Assembly (NCBI GenBank): GCA_024693775.1
Contig: JAILKL010000016.1
Coordinates: forward strand, 1-64,000
Length of the DNA: 64,000 nucleotides
From: Pseudobutyrivibrio sp.
Lineage (GTDB): Bacteria; Bacillota; Clostridia; Lachnospirales; Lachnospiraceae
Reading direction: 5' to 3'
A program made the translations under genes and the position numbers. Below the pieces are notes generated by a model. The model worked only from the letters and a program-made list of their open reading frames with translations, did no database searches and was not told the DNA's origin. This document shows positions 34,535 to 41,995 of this stretch, in pieces (within the stretch, counting starts at the first letter, position 1; each line of letters begins with the position of its first letter).

Positions 34535-35605
34535 ATGTCAAAGGCATTAATAGCAATGAGCGGTGGCGTGGATAGTAGCGTTGCTGCACTTTTAATGAAG
34601 GATAAAGGATATGATTGCATAGGCTGTACTATGAAATTGTATGCAAATGAAACTATAAATGTATGTGATTCGCATACCTGCTGTTCACTCGATGATGTGG
34701 AGGATGCAAAGGCAGTGGCTAGAAAACTAGAGATGCCTCATCATACATTTAATTTTCAGGACAAGTTCAAAGAGAATGTCATTGATAAATTTGTAGCCTG
34801 CTACGAAAAGGGGCGCACACCAAATCCATGCATAGAGTGCAACAAGACAATGAAATTTAATGAGCTATATCAGCGCGCCCAGATTTTAGGCTGCGACAAG
34901 GTGGTTACAGGTCATTATGCACGTATTCGTCAGGTGGAAAACGGCTACCAGCTTTTAAAGGGGCTTGATTCAGGAAAGGATCAGTCCTATGTTTTGTATT
35001 CAATGACACAAAACGAGCTGGCACACACTGATTTTCCTCTTGGTGAGCTCACAAAGGACCAGGTTAGAAAGGTAGCAGAAGAAAACGATTTTATAAATGC
35101 AAACAAGCCTGATAGCCAGGATATTTGCTTTGTGCCAGATGGAGACTATGTATCTGCTCTTAAAAGATTTTCTGGAAGGAACTATGAGCCAGGAGATTTT
35201 GTGGACATGGAAGGAAATGTTTTAGGCAGACACAAGGGAATAGTTGGCTATACAATTGGCCAGCGAAAGGGACTTGGAATATCTGCAGCTCATCCTCTTT
35301 ACGTTGTAAAGCTTGATGTGGAAAATAATCGAGTGGTACTTGGCACCAATGATGATTTGTTTTCTAGAGATGTGGATGTGGAAGATATCAACTGGATCGG
35401 ACCAGATGAGCTTCCAAAGGAGTTTAGATGTAAGGCAAAGGTGCGCTATAGAATGACAGAGCAGCCATGTACTGTTAAAAGAGTTGGGAAAAATGGTGCG
35501 CATATTGTATTTGACGAACCACAGAGAGCCATTACACCAGGTCAGTCCGCAGTATTTTATGATGAGGATATTGTACTTGGTGGAGGCATAATAACTCTGC
35601 TATAA
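34535..35605 (+). CDS. mnmA: tRNA-specific 2-thiouridylase
   Basis: A 356-residue enzyme that makes 2-thiouridine at position 34 of tRNA-Lys, -Glu and -Gln. N-terminal PP-loop SGGVDSSVAALLMKDKGYD, catalytic cysteines in NPCIECNKTMKF and PDSQDICFV, tRNA-contact region VGYTIGQRKGLGI. Full length. It uses sulfur delivered from a cysteine desulfurase such as the IscS encoded at 38469. AAAGGA precedes the ATG. Confidence 0.95.
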   Translation: MSKALIAMSGGVDSSVAALLMKDKGYDCIGCTMKLYANETINVCDSHTCCSLDDVEDAKAVARKLEMPHHTFNFQDKFKENVIDKFVACYEKGRTPNPCIECNKTMKFNELYQRAQILGCDKVVTGHYARIRQVENGYQLLKGLDSGKDQSYVLYSMTQNELAHTDFPLGELTKDQVRKVAEENDFINANKPDSQDICFVPDGDYVSALKRFSGRNYEPGDFVDMEGNVLGRHKGIVGYTIGQRKGLGISAAHPLYVVKLDVENNRVVLGTNDDLFSRDVDVEDINWIGPDELPKEFRCKAKVRYRMTEQPCTVKRVGKNGAHIVFDEPQRAITPGQSAVFYDEDIVLGGGIITLL

Positions 35606-35715
35606 ATTTAATTGATAACGAACTATAATTTTTGTCTATTAGTTGTTACTGAATAAAACGTGTTATAGTAACAGCAAGTTAAGAGATACGAATTTTTTAA
35701 GAAAGGAGCAAGACA

Positions 35716-35835
35716 ATGAGAATATCTAATAGCTTAACTACAATGATGTGCATGTGCATGTGTCGAATGCTATACTCCCAGGCAGATAATGGTCTAGGGT
35801 GCATGGCTACTTGTCTTGCGCCTGTTAGAAATTGA
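35716..35835 (+). CDS. Met/Cys-rich leader peptide of the metNIQ operon
   Basis: A 39-residue frame with a near-ideal ribosome site (AAAGGAG, 35702-35708, seven bases before ATG 35716). Residues 10-18 read MMCMCMCRM, and more Met/Cys follow (C29, M30, C33). Codons 20-24 lie on the 5' strand of an antiterminator that competes with a terminator just before metN. This is the classical layout of transcription attenuation by ribosome stalling at scarce Met- or Cys-tRNA. The peptide probably has no function beyond being translated. Not a family that I recognise. Confidence 0.8.
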   Translation: MRISNSLTTMMCMCMCRMLYSQADNGLGCMATCLAPVRN

Positions 35836-35895
35836 TTCGTATATACGAAGAGATTTAAGCCACTGCCTGGGAGTAAAATCCGGCAGTGGTTTTTT
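35773..35895 (+). promoter_or_regulatory. transcription attenuator (antiterminator/terminator) of metNIQ
   Basis: Antiterminator: TACTCCCAGGCAG (35773-35785), inside the leader peptide frame, pairs perfectly over 13 bases with CTGCCTGGGAGTA (35863-35875). Terminator: CCACTGCC (35860-35867) pairs with GGCAGTGG (35882-35889), followed by TTTTTTATT. The two share 35863-35867 and cannot coexist. A ribosome stalled on the Met/Cys codons leaves 35773-35785 free and allows read-through; one that continues covers it and permits termination. A 14-base palindrome TTCGTATATACGAA at 35837-35850 may act as a pause hairpin. Confidence 0.8.
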
Positions 35896-35926
35896 ATTGC
35901 AAAAAATAGATAAAGAGGATTATAGA

Positions 35927-36721
35927 ATGCATGAAATAGAAGTTAAAAACTTATCAAAAAGCTTTATAGAAAAAGACATTCGTGTAGATGCGCTAAGCAA
36001 CATCAACCTAACAGTTGAAAAGAGTGACATCTACGGAATCATAGGAATGTCCGGAGCTGGTAAAAGTACACTGATTCGATGTTTTAATTATTTAGAGAGA
36101 CCTACATCAGGTCAGGTAATAATTAATGGCAAGGAATTGGGACAGCTAAATGAAAATGAATTGAGAGCTGAGCGTACAAAAATTGCTATGATTTTCCAGC
36201 ATTTCAATTTGCTACAACAGAAGAATGTAATAGATAACGTGATTTTTCCATTAACAATTCAGGGGGTAAAGAAATCTGAGGCACGTGCAAAAGCCTTTGA
36301 GCTTTTAGCAACAGTGGGACTAGAGGAAAAGGCAAATGCATATCCTTCACAGTTATCAGGAGGTCAGCAGCAAAGAGTAGCTATCGCAAGAGCGTTGGCA
36401 TCAAATCCTAGAATTTTGCTTTGCGACGAGGCCACCAGCGCACTGGATCCTCAGACTACAGCGTCTATTCTTTCACTGTTAAAAAGAATCAATAAGGAGA
36501 CAGGTATTACCATTGTTCTTATTACTCATCAAATGTCAGTGGTAAAGGCTATTTGTAATAAGGTAGCTGTTTTAGAAGCGGGAGAGTTAGTTGAATCAGG
36601 AAATATTGAAGATGTTAATTTACCTGAAGATAAATATTTTTGGATAGATGGGGACAGCCATCTCAAAAAAAGAAAAGATCAAGTAAACAATAGAAAGGAG
36701 GTAGCTGATTATGTGGGATAG
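35927..36721 (+). CDS. metN: methionine-type ABC transporter ATPase
   Basis: A 264-residue ATPase: Walker A GMSGAGKST, FQHFNLLQQKNV, signature LSGGQQQRVAIARALA, Walker B ILLCDEATSALDPQTT, switch LITHQMSVV. It is typical of MetN but lacks most of the C-terminal NIL/ACT regulatory domain (family members have about 340 residues), so feedback inhibition by methionine may be missing. ATG 35927 is chosen with AGAGGA seven bases before; upstream in-frame codons lie in the attenuator. It overlaps metI by 11 bases. Confidence 0.9.
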   Translation: MHEIEVKNLSKSFIEKDIRVDALSNINLTVEKSDIYGIIGMSGAGKSTLIRCFNYLERPTSGQVIINGKELGQLNENELRAERTKIAMIFQHFNLLQQKNVIDNVIFPLTIQGVKKSEARAKAFELLATVGLEEKANAYPSQLSGGQQQRVAIARALASNPRILLCDEATSALDPQTTASILSLLKRINKETGITIVLITHQMSVVKAICNKVAVLEAGELVESGNIEDVNLPEDKYFWIDGDSHLKKRKDQVNNRKEVADYVG

Positions 36722-37376
36722 TACAACAATAAACATGATTTTAGAGGGAATACTTCAGACCATATATATGACAGTGACCTCTACAGTTTTAGGATACCTA
36801 CTAGGACTTCCAATGGGAGTTTTACTTACTATATCAGATAAAAATGGGTTAAAGCCTAATCCATTTTTATACAAAGTTTTGGATGCAATATCAAACATTG
36901 TTCGTTCAATACCATTTTTAATCCTCTTAATCCTATTAATTCCATTCACGCGACAAATAGTAGGACAGTCATATGGTAGTACAGCGACAATAGTGCCACT
37001 TATAATTTGCTCGGCGCCATACATAGCAAGAATGGTGGAGGCATCCTTAAAAGAAGTGGACCCTGGTGTAATTGAAGCAGCCAAGGCAATGGGTGCTGGC
37101 AATACTCAAATTGTTTTCAAGGTATTGTTAGTTGAGGCTAGAACATCACTTGTAACAAACGCAACAATAGCTCTCGGCAGTGTCTTGGGATATTCAGCTA
37201 TGGCAGGTACAGTAGGTGGTGGCGGATTAGGAGATATAGCCGTTCGCTACGGATATTACAGATATCAGACAGATATCATGCTTGTCACAGTAGTTTTACT
37301 CATAGTGCTTTTCCAGATTTTCCAAAATTCTGGAATGGCAGTGGCAAAGAAATTAGATCATACAAAGAAGTCATAA
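36711..37376 (+). CDS. metI: methionine-type ABC transporter permease
   Basis: A 221-residue permease with five or six membrane helices and the MetI EAA loop (EVDPGVIEAAKAMGAGNTQIVFKVLLVEA), followed by SAMAGTVGGGGLGDIAVRYGYYRYQ, which is diagnostic. AAAGGAGGT precedes the ATG, inside the end of metN. Confidence 0.93.
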   Translation: MWDSTTINMILEGILQTIYMTVTSTVLGYLLGLPMGVLLTISDKNGLKPNPFLYKVLDAISNIVRSIPFLILLILLIPFTRQIVGQSYGSTATIVPLIICSAPYIARMVEASLKEVDPGVIEAAKAMGAGNTQIVFKVLLVEARTSLVTNATIALGSVLGYSAMAGTVGGGGLGDIAVRYGYYRYQTDIMLVTVVLLIVLFQIFQNSGMAVAKKLDHTKKS

Positions 37377-37417
37377 AAATACAAATATATTAAAAGCTAA
37401 ATTAAGGAGGCAAACAC

Positions 37418-38263
37418 ATGAAAAAGAGAGTATTATCATTAGTTTTAGGAACAGCAGTTGCAGCATCAGCATTGGTAGGCTGCGGAGCATCATCAAAGGC
37501 TGAGGGCACAGCAGCTGCTTCAGCTTCAACAAATACAACAATAAAGGTGGCGGCTTCTGCTACACCACATGCAGAAATTTTAGAGCAGGCAGCCCCTATC
37601 TTAGAGGAGCAGGGCTATACACTTGAGGTAACAGTATTTGATGATTATGTACAGCCAAATCTTGTTGTAGATTCAGGAGAATTTGATGCTAACTATTTCC
37701 AGCATATTCCATATCTTGAAAGCTTCAATGAGGAGCAGGGTACAGATCTTGTAGATGCAGGTGGAATTCACTATGAGCCATTTGGTATTTATCCTGGAAC
37801 AAAGTCTACTTTAGACCAGGTGGCAGAGGGTGATGTTATTGCAATTCCAAACGATACAACAAACGAGGCAAGAGCTCTACTTTTATTGCAGGACAATGGA
37901 CTTTTAACCTTGAAGGAGGGTGCTGGTCTTACAGCTACAATCAACGACATTGAGGAAAATCCATACTCACTATCATTCCAGGAGCTTGAGGCAGCACAGA
38001 TTGCCAGAGTAAAGGACGAGGTAGCCTTTGTAGTATTAAATGGTAACTATGCACTTGAGGCAGGATTTTCAGTGGCAAAGGATTCAATTGCTTTTGAGGC
38101 AGCAGATTCAGAGGCTGCACAGACATACGTAAATGTTATTGCAGTTAAAAATGGAAATGAAAACAATCCTGAAATCAAGGCCTTAGTTGAAGCATTAAAG
38201 TCTGATGAGGTAAAGGAATATATCACAAACACATATGATGGTGCAGTCGTAGCATTTGAATAA
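37418..38263 (+). CDS. metQ: MetQ/NlpA family substrate-binding lipoprotein
   Basis: A 281-residue lipoprotein. Signal peptide with lipobox LVGC (Cys22), then the MetQ fold: KVAASATPHAEILEQAAPIL, DYVQPNLVVDSGEFDANYFQHIPYLE, GIYPGTKSTLDQVAEGDVIAIPNDTTNEARALLLL. The family binds methionine, its sulfoxide or derivatives, and some members bind cysteine-related compounds. The Met/Cys leader peptide upstream agrees with a sulfur amino acid as substrate. GGAGG precedes the ATG. Confidence 0.92.
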   Translation: MKKRVLSLVLGTAVAASALVGCGASSKAEGTAAASASTNTTIKVAASATPHAEILEQAAPILEEQGYTLEVTVFDDYVQPNLVVDSGEFDANYFQHIPYLESFNEEQGTDLVDAGGIHYEPFGIYPGTKSTLDQVAEGDVIAIPNDTTNEARALLLLQDNGLLTLKEGAGLTATINDIEENPYSLSFQELEAAQIARVKDEVAFVVLNGNYALEAGFSVAKDSIAFEAADSEAAQTYVNVIAVKNGNENNPEIKALVEALKSDEVKEYITNTYDGAVVAFE

Positions 38264-38280
38264 AGAATAATAACTCCTCC

Positions 38281-38311
38281 GGGGCTTACATATTTGTAGG
38301 CCTCTTTTTTT
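38281..38311 (+). terminator. rho-independent terminator of metNIQ
   Basis: GGGGCTTACA (38281-38290) pairs with TGTAGGCCTC (38295-38304) with two G-T pairs, then a run of T. Confidence 0.85.
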
Positions 38312-38368
38312 ATGCCAATTATAGCTATTATTGAGAAAAAATTTCGATAAGACGGTTAGTCATTTAAA

Positions 38369-38387
38369 ACCTATTGAATTAGTAGGT
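38369..38387. promoter_or_regulatory. putative IscR-like operator, site 1
   Basis: ACCTATTGAATTAGTAGGT fits the palindrome ACCTACTAA-N-TTAGTAGGT at 16 of 18 fixed positions. It lies upstream of the cysteine desulfurase gene. Confidence 0.6.
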
Positions 38388-38407
38388 AAAAGGTGATAAG
38401 GTCAATT

Positions 38408-38426
38408 ACATACTAAGTTAGTAGGT
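38408..38426. promoter_or_regulatory. putative IscR-like operator, site 2
   Basis: ACATACTAAGTTAGTAGGT fits the same palindrome at 17 of 18 fixed positions, 39 bases after site 1, placing it near the promoter of the cysteine desulfurase gene. Confidence 0.65.
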
Positions 38427-38468
38427 AATAACTTGGTATGAAAAATATTATTAAGGAAGGCAATTGTT

Positions 38469-39674
38469 ATGTTTATTTATGCAGATAATGCAGCAACTAC
38501 TCCTACAAGCAAGAAGGTTGTAGAAGCTATGCTGCCATATTTTACAGATGTATATGGAAATCCATCCAGTCTTTACTCAGTAGGACAAAAGGCAAAGGAG
38601 GTATTAGAGGAATCTAGAGAGAAAATCGCACAGATTCTCGGTGCCAGCCCAAAGGAAATATATTTTACATCAGGAGGAAGTGAGGCTGACAATCAGGCTA
38701 TTATTTCTGCAGCTCGCATAGGAGAAAGAAATGGCAAGAAGCATATTGTCTCTACAGCATTCGAGCACCACGCAGTATTACATACCTTAGATGCACTAAA
38801 GAAGGAGGGCTTTGAGGTCACTCTTGTGGATGTTCATGAAAATGGTGTGGTTGACCCTCAGGAGATTAGAGATGCCATTCGCGAGGATACAGCTCTTGTA
38901 ACAGTAATGTATGTAAACAACGAGATTGGCACAATTCAGCCTATAAAGGAAATTGGCGAAATCTGTAAGGAGAAGAATGTAATTTTCCACACTGATGCAG
39001 TCCAGGCTGTAAGCCATATTCATATAAATGTGAAAGAGCAAAATATTGATATGCTTTCTATTTCTGCTCATAAGTTCCACGGTCCAAAGGGAGTGGGAGT
39101 TTTATATGCTAAAAAGGGAATTGCTCTTACCAATGTTATAAATGGTGGTGCTCAGGAGAGAGGAAAGCGCGCGGGTACAGAAAATCTTGCTGGCATCGTG
39201 GGAATGACTGTAGCCTTGGAGGATGCAGTAAAAAATATAGATTGTGTCAATGAAAGACTAAAAGGTCTTCAGGATAAATTAATCGAGGGACTTTCAAATA
39301 TTCCATACTCTCAGCTAAATGGTGATAGAGAAAAGAGAATTACCTCTAATGTAAGCTTTTGCTTTGAGGGAATAGAAGGTGAGTCACTGCTTCTGTTACT
39401 AGATGACAAGGGAATCGCTGTTTCCTCTGGATCAGCATGTACCTCTGGTTCACTAGATCCTAGCCATGTATTGCTGGCAATTGGTCGTCCACATGAGGTG
39501 GCCCATGGTTCACTTAGATTATCACTTGCCGAGGATATCACCGAAGAGGAAGTTGATTATATTATTTCAGCAGTGGCTGATGTGGTGGAGTACTTGAGAG
39601 GCTTTTCACCATTCTGGGGAGACCTCATTACAGGTAAAAGACCACATATTTTTGAAGAGCATACAGTAGCGTAG
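38469..39674 (+). CDS. iscS: cysteine desulfurase (IscS/NifS)
   Basis: A 401-residue PLP enzyme: YADNAATTPTSKKV at the N-terminus, the cofactor lysine in SISAHKFHGPKGVG, HTDAVQAV, and the active-site cysteine in SSGSACTSGSLDPSHVL. It takes sulfur from cysteine for Fe-S clusters and tRNA thiolation. AAGGAAGG precedes the ATG. iscU follows after ten bases, and two Rrf2-type operators lie upstream. Confidence 0.95.
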   Translation: MFIYADNAATTPTSKKVVEAMLPYFTDVYGNPSSLYSVGQKAKEVLEESREKIAQILGASPKEIYFTSGGSEADNQAIISAARIGERNGKKHIVSTAFEHHAVLHTLDALKKEGFEVTLVDVHENGVVDPQEIRDAIREDTALVTVMYVNNEIGTIQPIKEIGEICKEKNVIFHTDAVQAVSHIHINVKEQNIDMLSISAHKFHGPKGVGVLYAKKGIALTNVINGGAQERGKRAGTENLAGIVGMTVALEDAVKNIDCVNERLKGLQDKLIEGLSNIPYSQLNGDREKRITSNVSFCFEGIEGESLLLLLDDKGIAVSSGSACTSGSLDPSHVLLAIGRPHEVAHGSLRLSLAEDITEEEVDYIISAVADVVEYLRGFSPFWGDLITGKRPHIFEEHTVA

Positions 39675-39684
39675 GAGGTAAATT

Positions 39685-40062
39685 ATGGCATTATATAGTG
39701 AAAAGGTAATGGACCATTTTAGAAATCCAAGAAATGTTGGAGTAATCGAGGATGCAGATGGAGTAGGAGAAGTAGGAAATCCAGTCTGCGGAGATATTAT
39801 GAAAATATATTTGAAGGTTGATGACAATGAGGTCATTGAGGACGTAAAGTTTGAAACCTTCGGCTGTGGCAGTGCAATTGCCTCTAGCTCAATGGCCACT
39901 GAGCTCATTATGGGCAAGCCAATTACAGAGGCATTACAGCTCACAAACAAGGCAGTAACAGAAGCCTTAGATGGATTGCCTGCACACAAGCTTCACTGCT
40001 CAGTTCTTGCTGAGGAAGCAATCAAGTCTGCAGTGGATGATTATTATAAGAATAATAAGTAA
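39685..40062 (+). CDS. iscU: Fe-S cluster scaffold protein (IscU/NifU N-terminal type)
   Basis: A 125-residue scaffold: MDHFRNPRNVGVIEDADGVG, ligands Cys in NPVCGDIMKIY, FGCGSAIASSSMATELIMGK and HKLHCSVLAEEAI. It builds Fe-S clusters with the IscS encoded just upstream. GGAGG precedes the ATG. Confidence 0.95.
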   Translation: MALYSEKVMDHFRNPRNVGVIEDADGVGEVGNPVCGDIMKIYLKVDDNEVIEDVKFETFGCGSAIASSSMATELIMGKPITEALQLTNKAVTEALDGLPAHKLHCSVLAEEAIKSAVDDYYKNNK

Positions 40063-40068
40063 ATTTGC

Positions 40069-40120
40069 AATCCCCTTTTAAAATCAGTAGAATAGAAAAA
40101 GACTGAATTAAAAGGGGATT
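40069..40120 (+). promoter_or_regulatory. long hairpin enclosing the nhaC ribosome site
   Basis: The arms 40069-40081 and 40108-40120 pair perfectly over 13 bases, and after a small internal loop TCAGT pairs with ACTGA. The 3' arm contains AAAAGGGG, the ribosome site for ATG 40126. There is no proper T-run after it, so translational control is as likely as termination. Confidence 0.6.
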
Positions 40121-40125
40121 TAATT

Positions 40126-41439
40126 ATGATAAACAATAGTGATCATCCAAAGGCTAATCCCAAAGCCCTTTTACCAATAGCACTATTTTTGATTTTATAT
40201 TTAGGCAACGGAATATATTTTCAATATATTGCACCTATAGAGGGCCAGATGGGATTTTATGTAGTATCAGTTGTATTGTCATTTACAATAGCACTGATAT
40301 TTGCGTTCATACAAAACAAAGGAAAAACCTTCGAGGAAAAGATACATATTTGTGCTGAGGGTATTGGTGATGACAACATTGTCACCATGCTATTTATTTT
40401 TATATTAGCAGGTGCCTTTAGTGGTGTTGCCGGAGAGGCCGGAGGAGCATCCAGCACAGCTAATATGCTTTTAAGCGTACTTCCTAGTAGATTTGCCATG
40501 CCAGGCCTATTTATAATTGCCTGTCTTATTTCCATGGCCATGGGTACTAGTGTGGGTACCATTACAGTTCTTGCACCTATTGCCTGTGCGGTTTCAGAAA
40601 ATGGTGGCCTTAGTCTTCCATTTTGTGTAGGTGTGGTTGTTGGTGGTGCCATGTTTGGCGACAATCTATCCTTCATTTCGGATACTACAATTGCAGCTAC
40701 AAAGACTCAGGGCATTAGCATGAGAGACAAGTTTGACGCCAATCTAAAGATTGCACTTCCATCTGCAATTATTACCATGATAATTCTTATCGTATATGCG
40801 ATACAAAGCGGTGGGGCTGATATTGGAACCTTTGATTTTAATATTTTCCAGGCGCTACCATATTTTATAGTTTTGCTTTTGTCGGTGCTTAGCGTAAATG
40901 TATTTATTGTACTTCTTCTTGGATGTCTTATGTTTATCGGAGTGGGAATGTTTACAGGCTCTCTTACCTATGTATCTGGTCTATCTTCCATGGGAGAGGG
41001 TATAGCCAGCATGTTTGAGACTATGATTGTTACCATATTAGTGGCATCAGTTGCATCTTTAATTAGAGAGTATGGTGGATTTGAGGCGATTCTTTCTCTG
41101 ATTAGAGAAAAGGCCGGAAATAAAAAAGGAGGAATGCTTGGTATCGCATTCCTTACAATGTTTATGGATGTGGCCACTGCAAACAATACAGTAGCCATTG
41201 TTATAGCAGCACCAATTGCAAAACAGATAAGCGAAGAATACAACGTAGAACCAAAGAAAACAGCATCACTATTAGATACCTGCTCTTGTATTATGCAAGG
41301 AATCATACCTTATGGTGCCCAGCTTCTAGTTGCTTCAAATATAGCAAAGATAGCCAGCTTTTCATTGATTCCATTTTTGATATATCCATTCGTCTTACTA
41401 TTCTTTGTTGTTGGAATGATTTTAAAAGAAAATAATTAA
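40126..41439 (+). CDS. NhaC family Na+/H+ antiporter-like transporter
   Basis: A 437-residue membrane protein with about eleven hydrophobic segments. Typical NhaC-family stretches are FILAGAFSGVAGEAGGA, MAMGTSVGTITVLAPIA, GGAMFGDNLSFISDTTIAATKTQG and DVATANNTVAIVIAAPIAKQI, DTCSCIMQGIIPYGAQLL. Members exchange Na+ or carboxylates for protons. Here the setting between iscU and iscR may point to an amino-acid or organic-acid exchanger, but the sequence cannot decide. It overlaps the convergent iscR by four bases. Confidence 0.85.
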   Translation: MINNSDHPKANPKALLPIALFLILYLGNGIYFQYIAPIEGQMGFYVVSVVLSFTIALIFAFIQNKGKTFEEKIHICAEGIGDDNIVTMLFIFILAGAFSGVAGEAGGASSTANMLLSVLPSRFAMPGLFIIACLISMAMGTSVGTITVLAPIACAVSENGGLSLPFCVGVVVGGAMFGDNLSFISDTTIAATKTQGISMRDKFDANLKIALPSAIITMIILIVYAIQSGGADIGTFDFNIFQALPYFIVLLLSVLSVNVFIVLLLGCLMFIGVGMFTGSLTYVSGLSSMGEGIASMFETMIVTILVASVASLIREYGGFEAILSLIREKAGNKKGGMLGIAFLTMFMDVATANNTVAIVIAAPIAKQISEEYNVEPKKTASLLDTCSCIMQGIIPYGAQLLVASNIAKIASFSLIPFLIYPFVLLFFVVGMILKENN

Positions 41440-41837
41440 GAGTTAACCAAATCAGAAAGCTTTTTATTGAAAAAGAAATCTTTCTCTAGCTCATAAAATT
41501 CTGTCCACATTGGAAGTGTCTTGCATACTTCCTCTCGTGGGCATTTTTTTGCGTCTTTTGCAAGACAGGCTACAGGTGCAATGCTGCCTTCTAAAAGCTC
41601 AATGATTTGCCCAACAGAATATTCCTCAGGTGATTTTGTAAGCTTATAGCCGCCGCCCTTTCCACTGACACCGGCAATCAATTTGCCACGGACTAGATCC
41701 TTTACGATAATCTCCAAATATTTTTTGGAAATATCCTGTCTTTCGGCAATATCCTTAAGTGGAACATATTCATCAGGATTTTGCTGAGCTAAATCAATCA
41801 TGACGCGTAAAGCATATCGTCCTTTTGTACTAAACAT
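41436..41837 (-). CDS. iscR: Rrf2 family regulator, IscR-like
   Basis: A 133-residue regulator. Winged-helix at the N-terminus (FSTKGRYALRVMIDLAQQ, LKDIAERQDISKKYLEIIVKDLVRGKLI), then GKGGGYKL, then three cysteines in ACLAKDAKKCPREEVC, as in IscR where they bind a [2Fe-2S] cluster. CymR-type Rrf2 proteins usually lack them. ATG 41837 is chosen with AGGA eight bases before. Palindromic sites upstream of iscS, of this gene and of the divergent LysR gene suggest that it controls Fe-S and cysteine functions. Confidence 0.85.
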   Translation of the reverse strand: MFSTKGRYALRVMIDLAQQNPDEYVPLKDIAERQDISKKYLEIIVKDLVRGKLIAGVSGKGGGYKLTKSPEEYSVGQIIELLEGSIAPVACLAKDAKKCPREEVCKTLPMWTEFYELEKDFFFNKKLSDLVNS

Positions 41838-41867
41838 ACGCAATTTCCTTTCATTACATCTAATAAC

Positions 41868-41884
41868 CCTACTATATCATAGGT
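41868..41884. promoter_or_regulatory. putative IscR-like operator in the iscR promoter region
   Basis: CCTACTATATCATAGGT has the two operator halves (CCTACTA and TAGGT) but with one base less between them than the other sites. It would allow autoregulation. Confidence 0.4.
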
Positions 41885-41915
41885 AAATAGCTATATCAAT
41901 TTTTGGGATAATGAA

Positions 41916-41945
41916 TTGACAAATATGTAAGGTTAAAATTATGAT
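41916..41945 (+). promoter_or_regulatory. promoter of the LysR gene
   Basis: TTGACA (41916-41921), 18 bases, TATGAT (41940-41945). Transcription would begin inside the palindrome at 41949-41967. Confidence 0.65.
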
Positions 41946-41948
41946 ATA

Positions 41949-41967
41949 ACCTAGTAAGTTAGTGTGT
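41949..41967. promoter_or_regulatory. putative IscR-like operator at the LysR transcription start
   Basis: ACCTAGTAAGTTAGTGTGT fits the palindrome ACCTACTAA-N-TTAGTAGGT at 15 of 18 fixed positions and covers the expected start of transcription, a position suited to repression. Confidence 0.5.
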
Positions 41968-41995
41968 TAAATGCAGTATATGCGAGGGAGAGAGC

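Noticed and set aside
35927-36721. metN as a truncated pseudogene
   Set aside because: All ATPase motifs are intact and the gene overlaps metI normally; only the NIL regulatory tail is missing, which is seen in other MetN.
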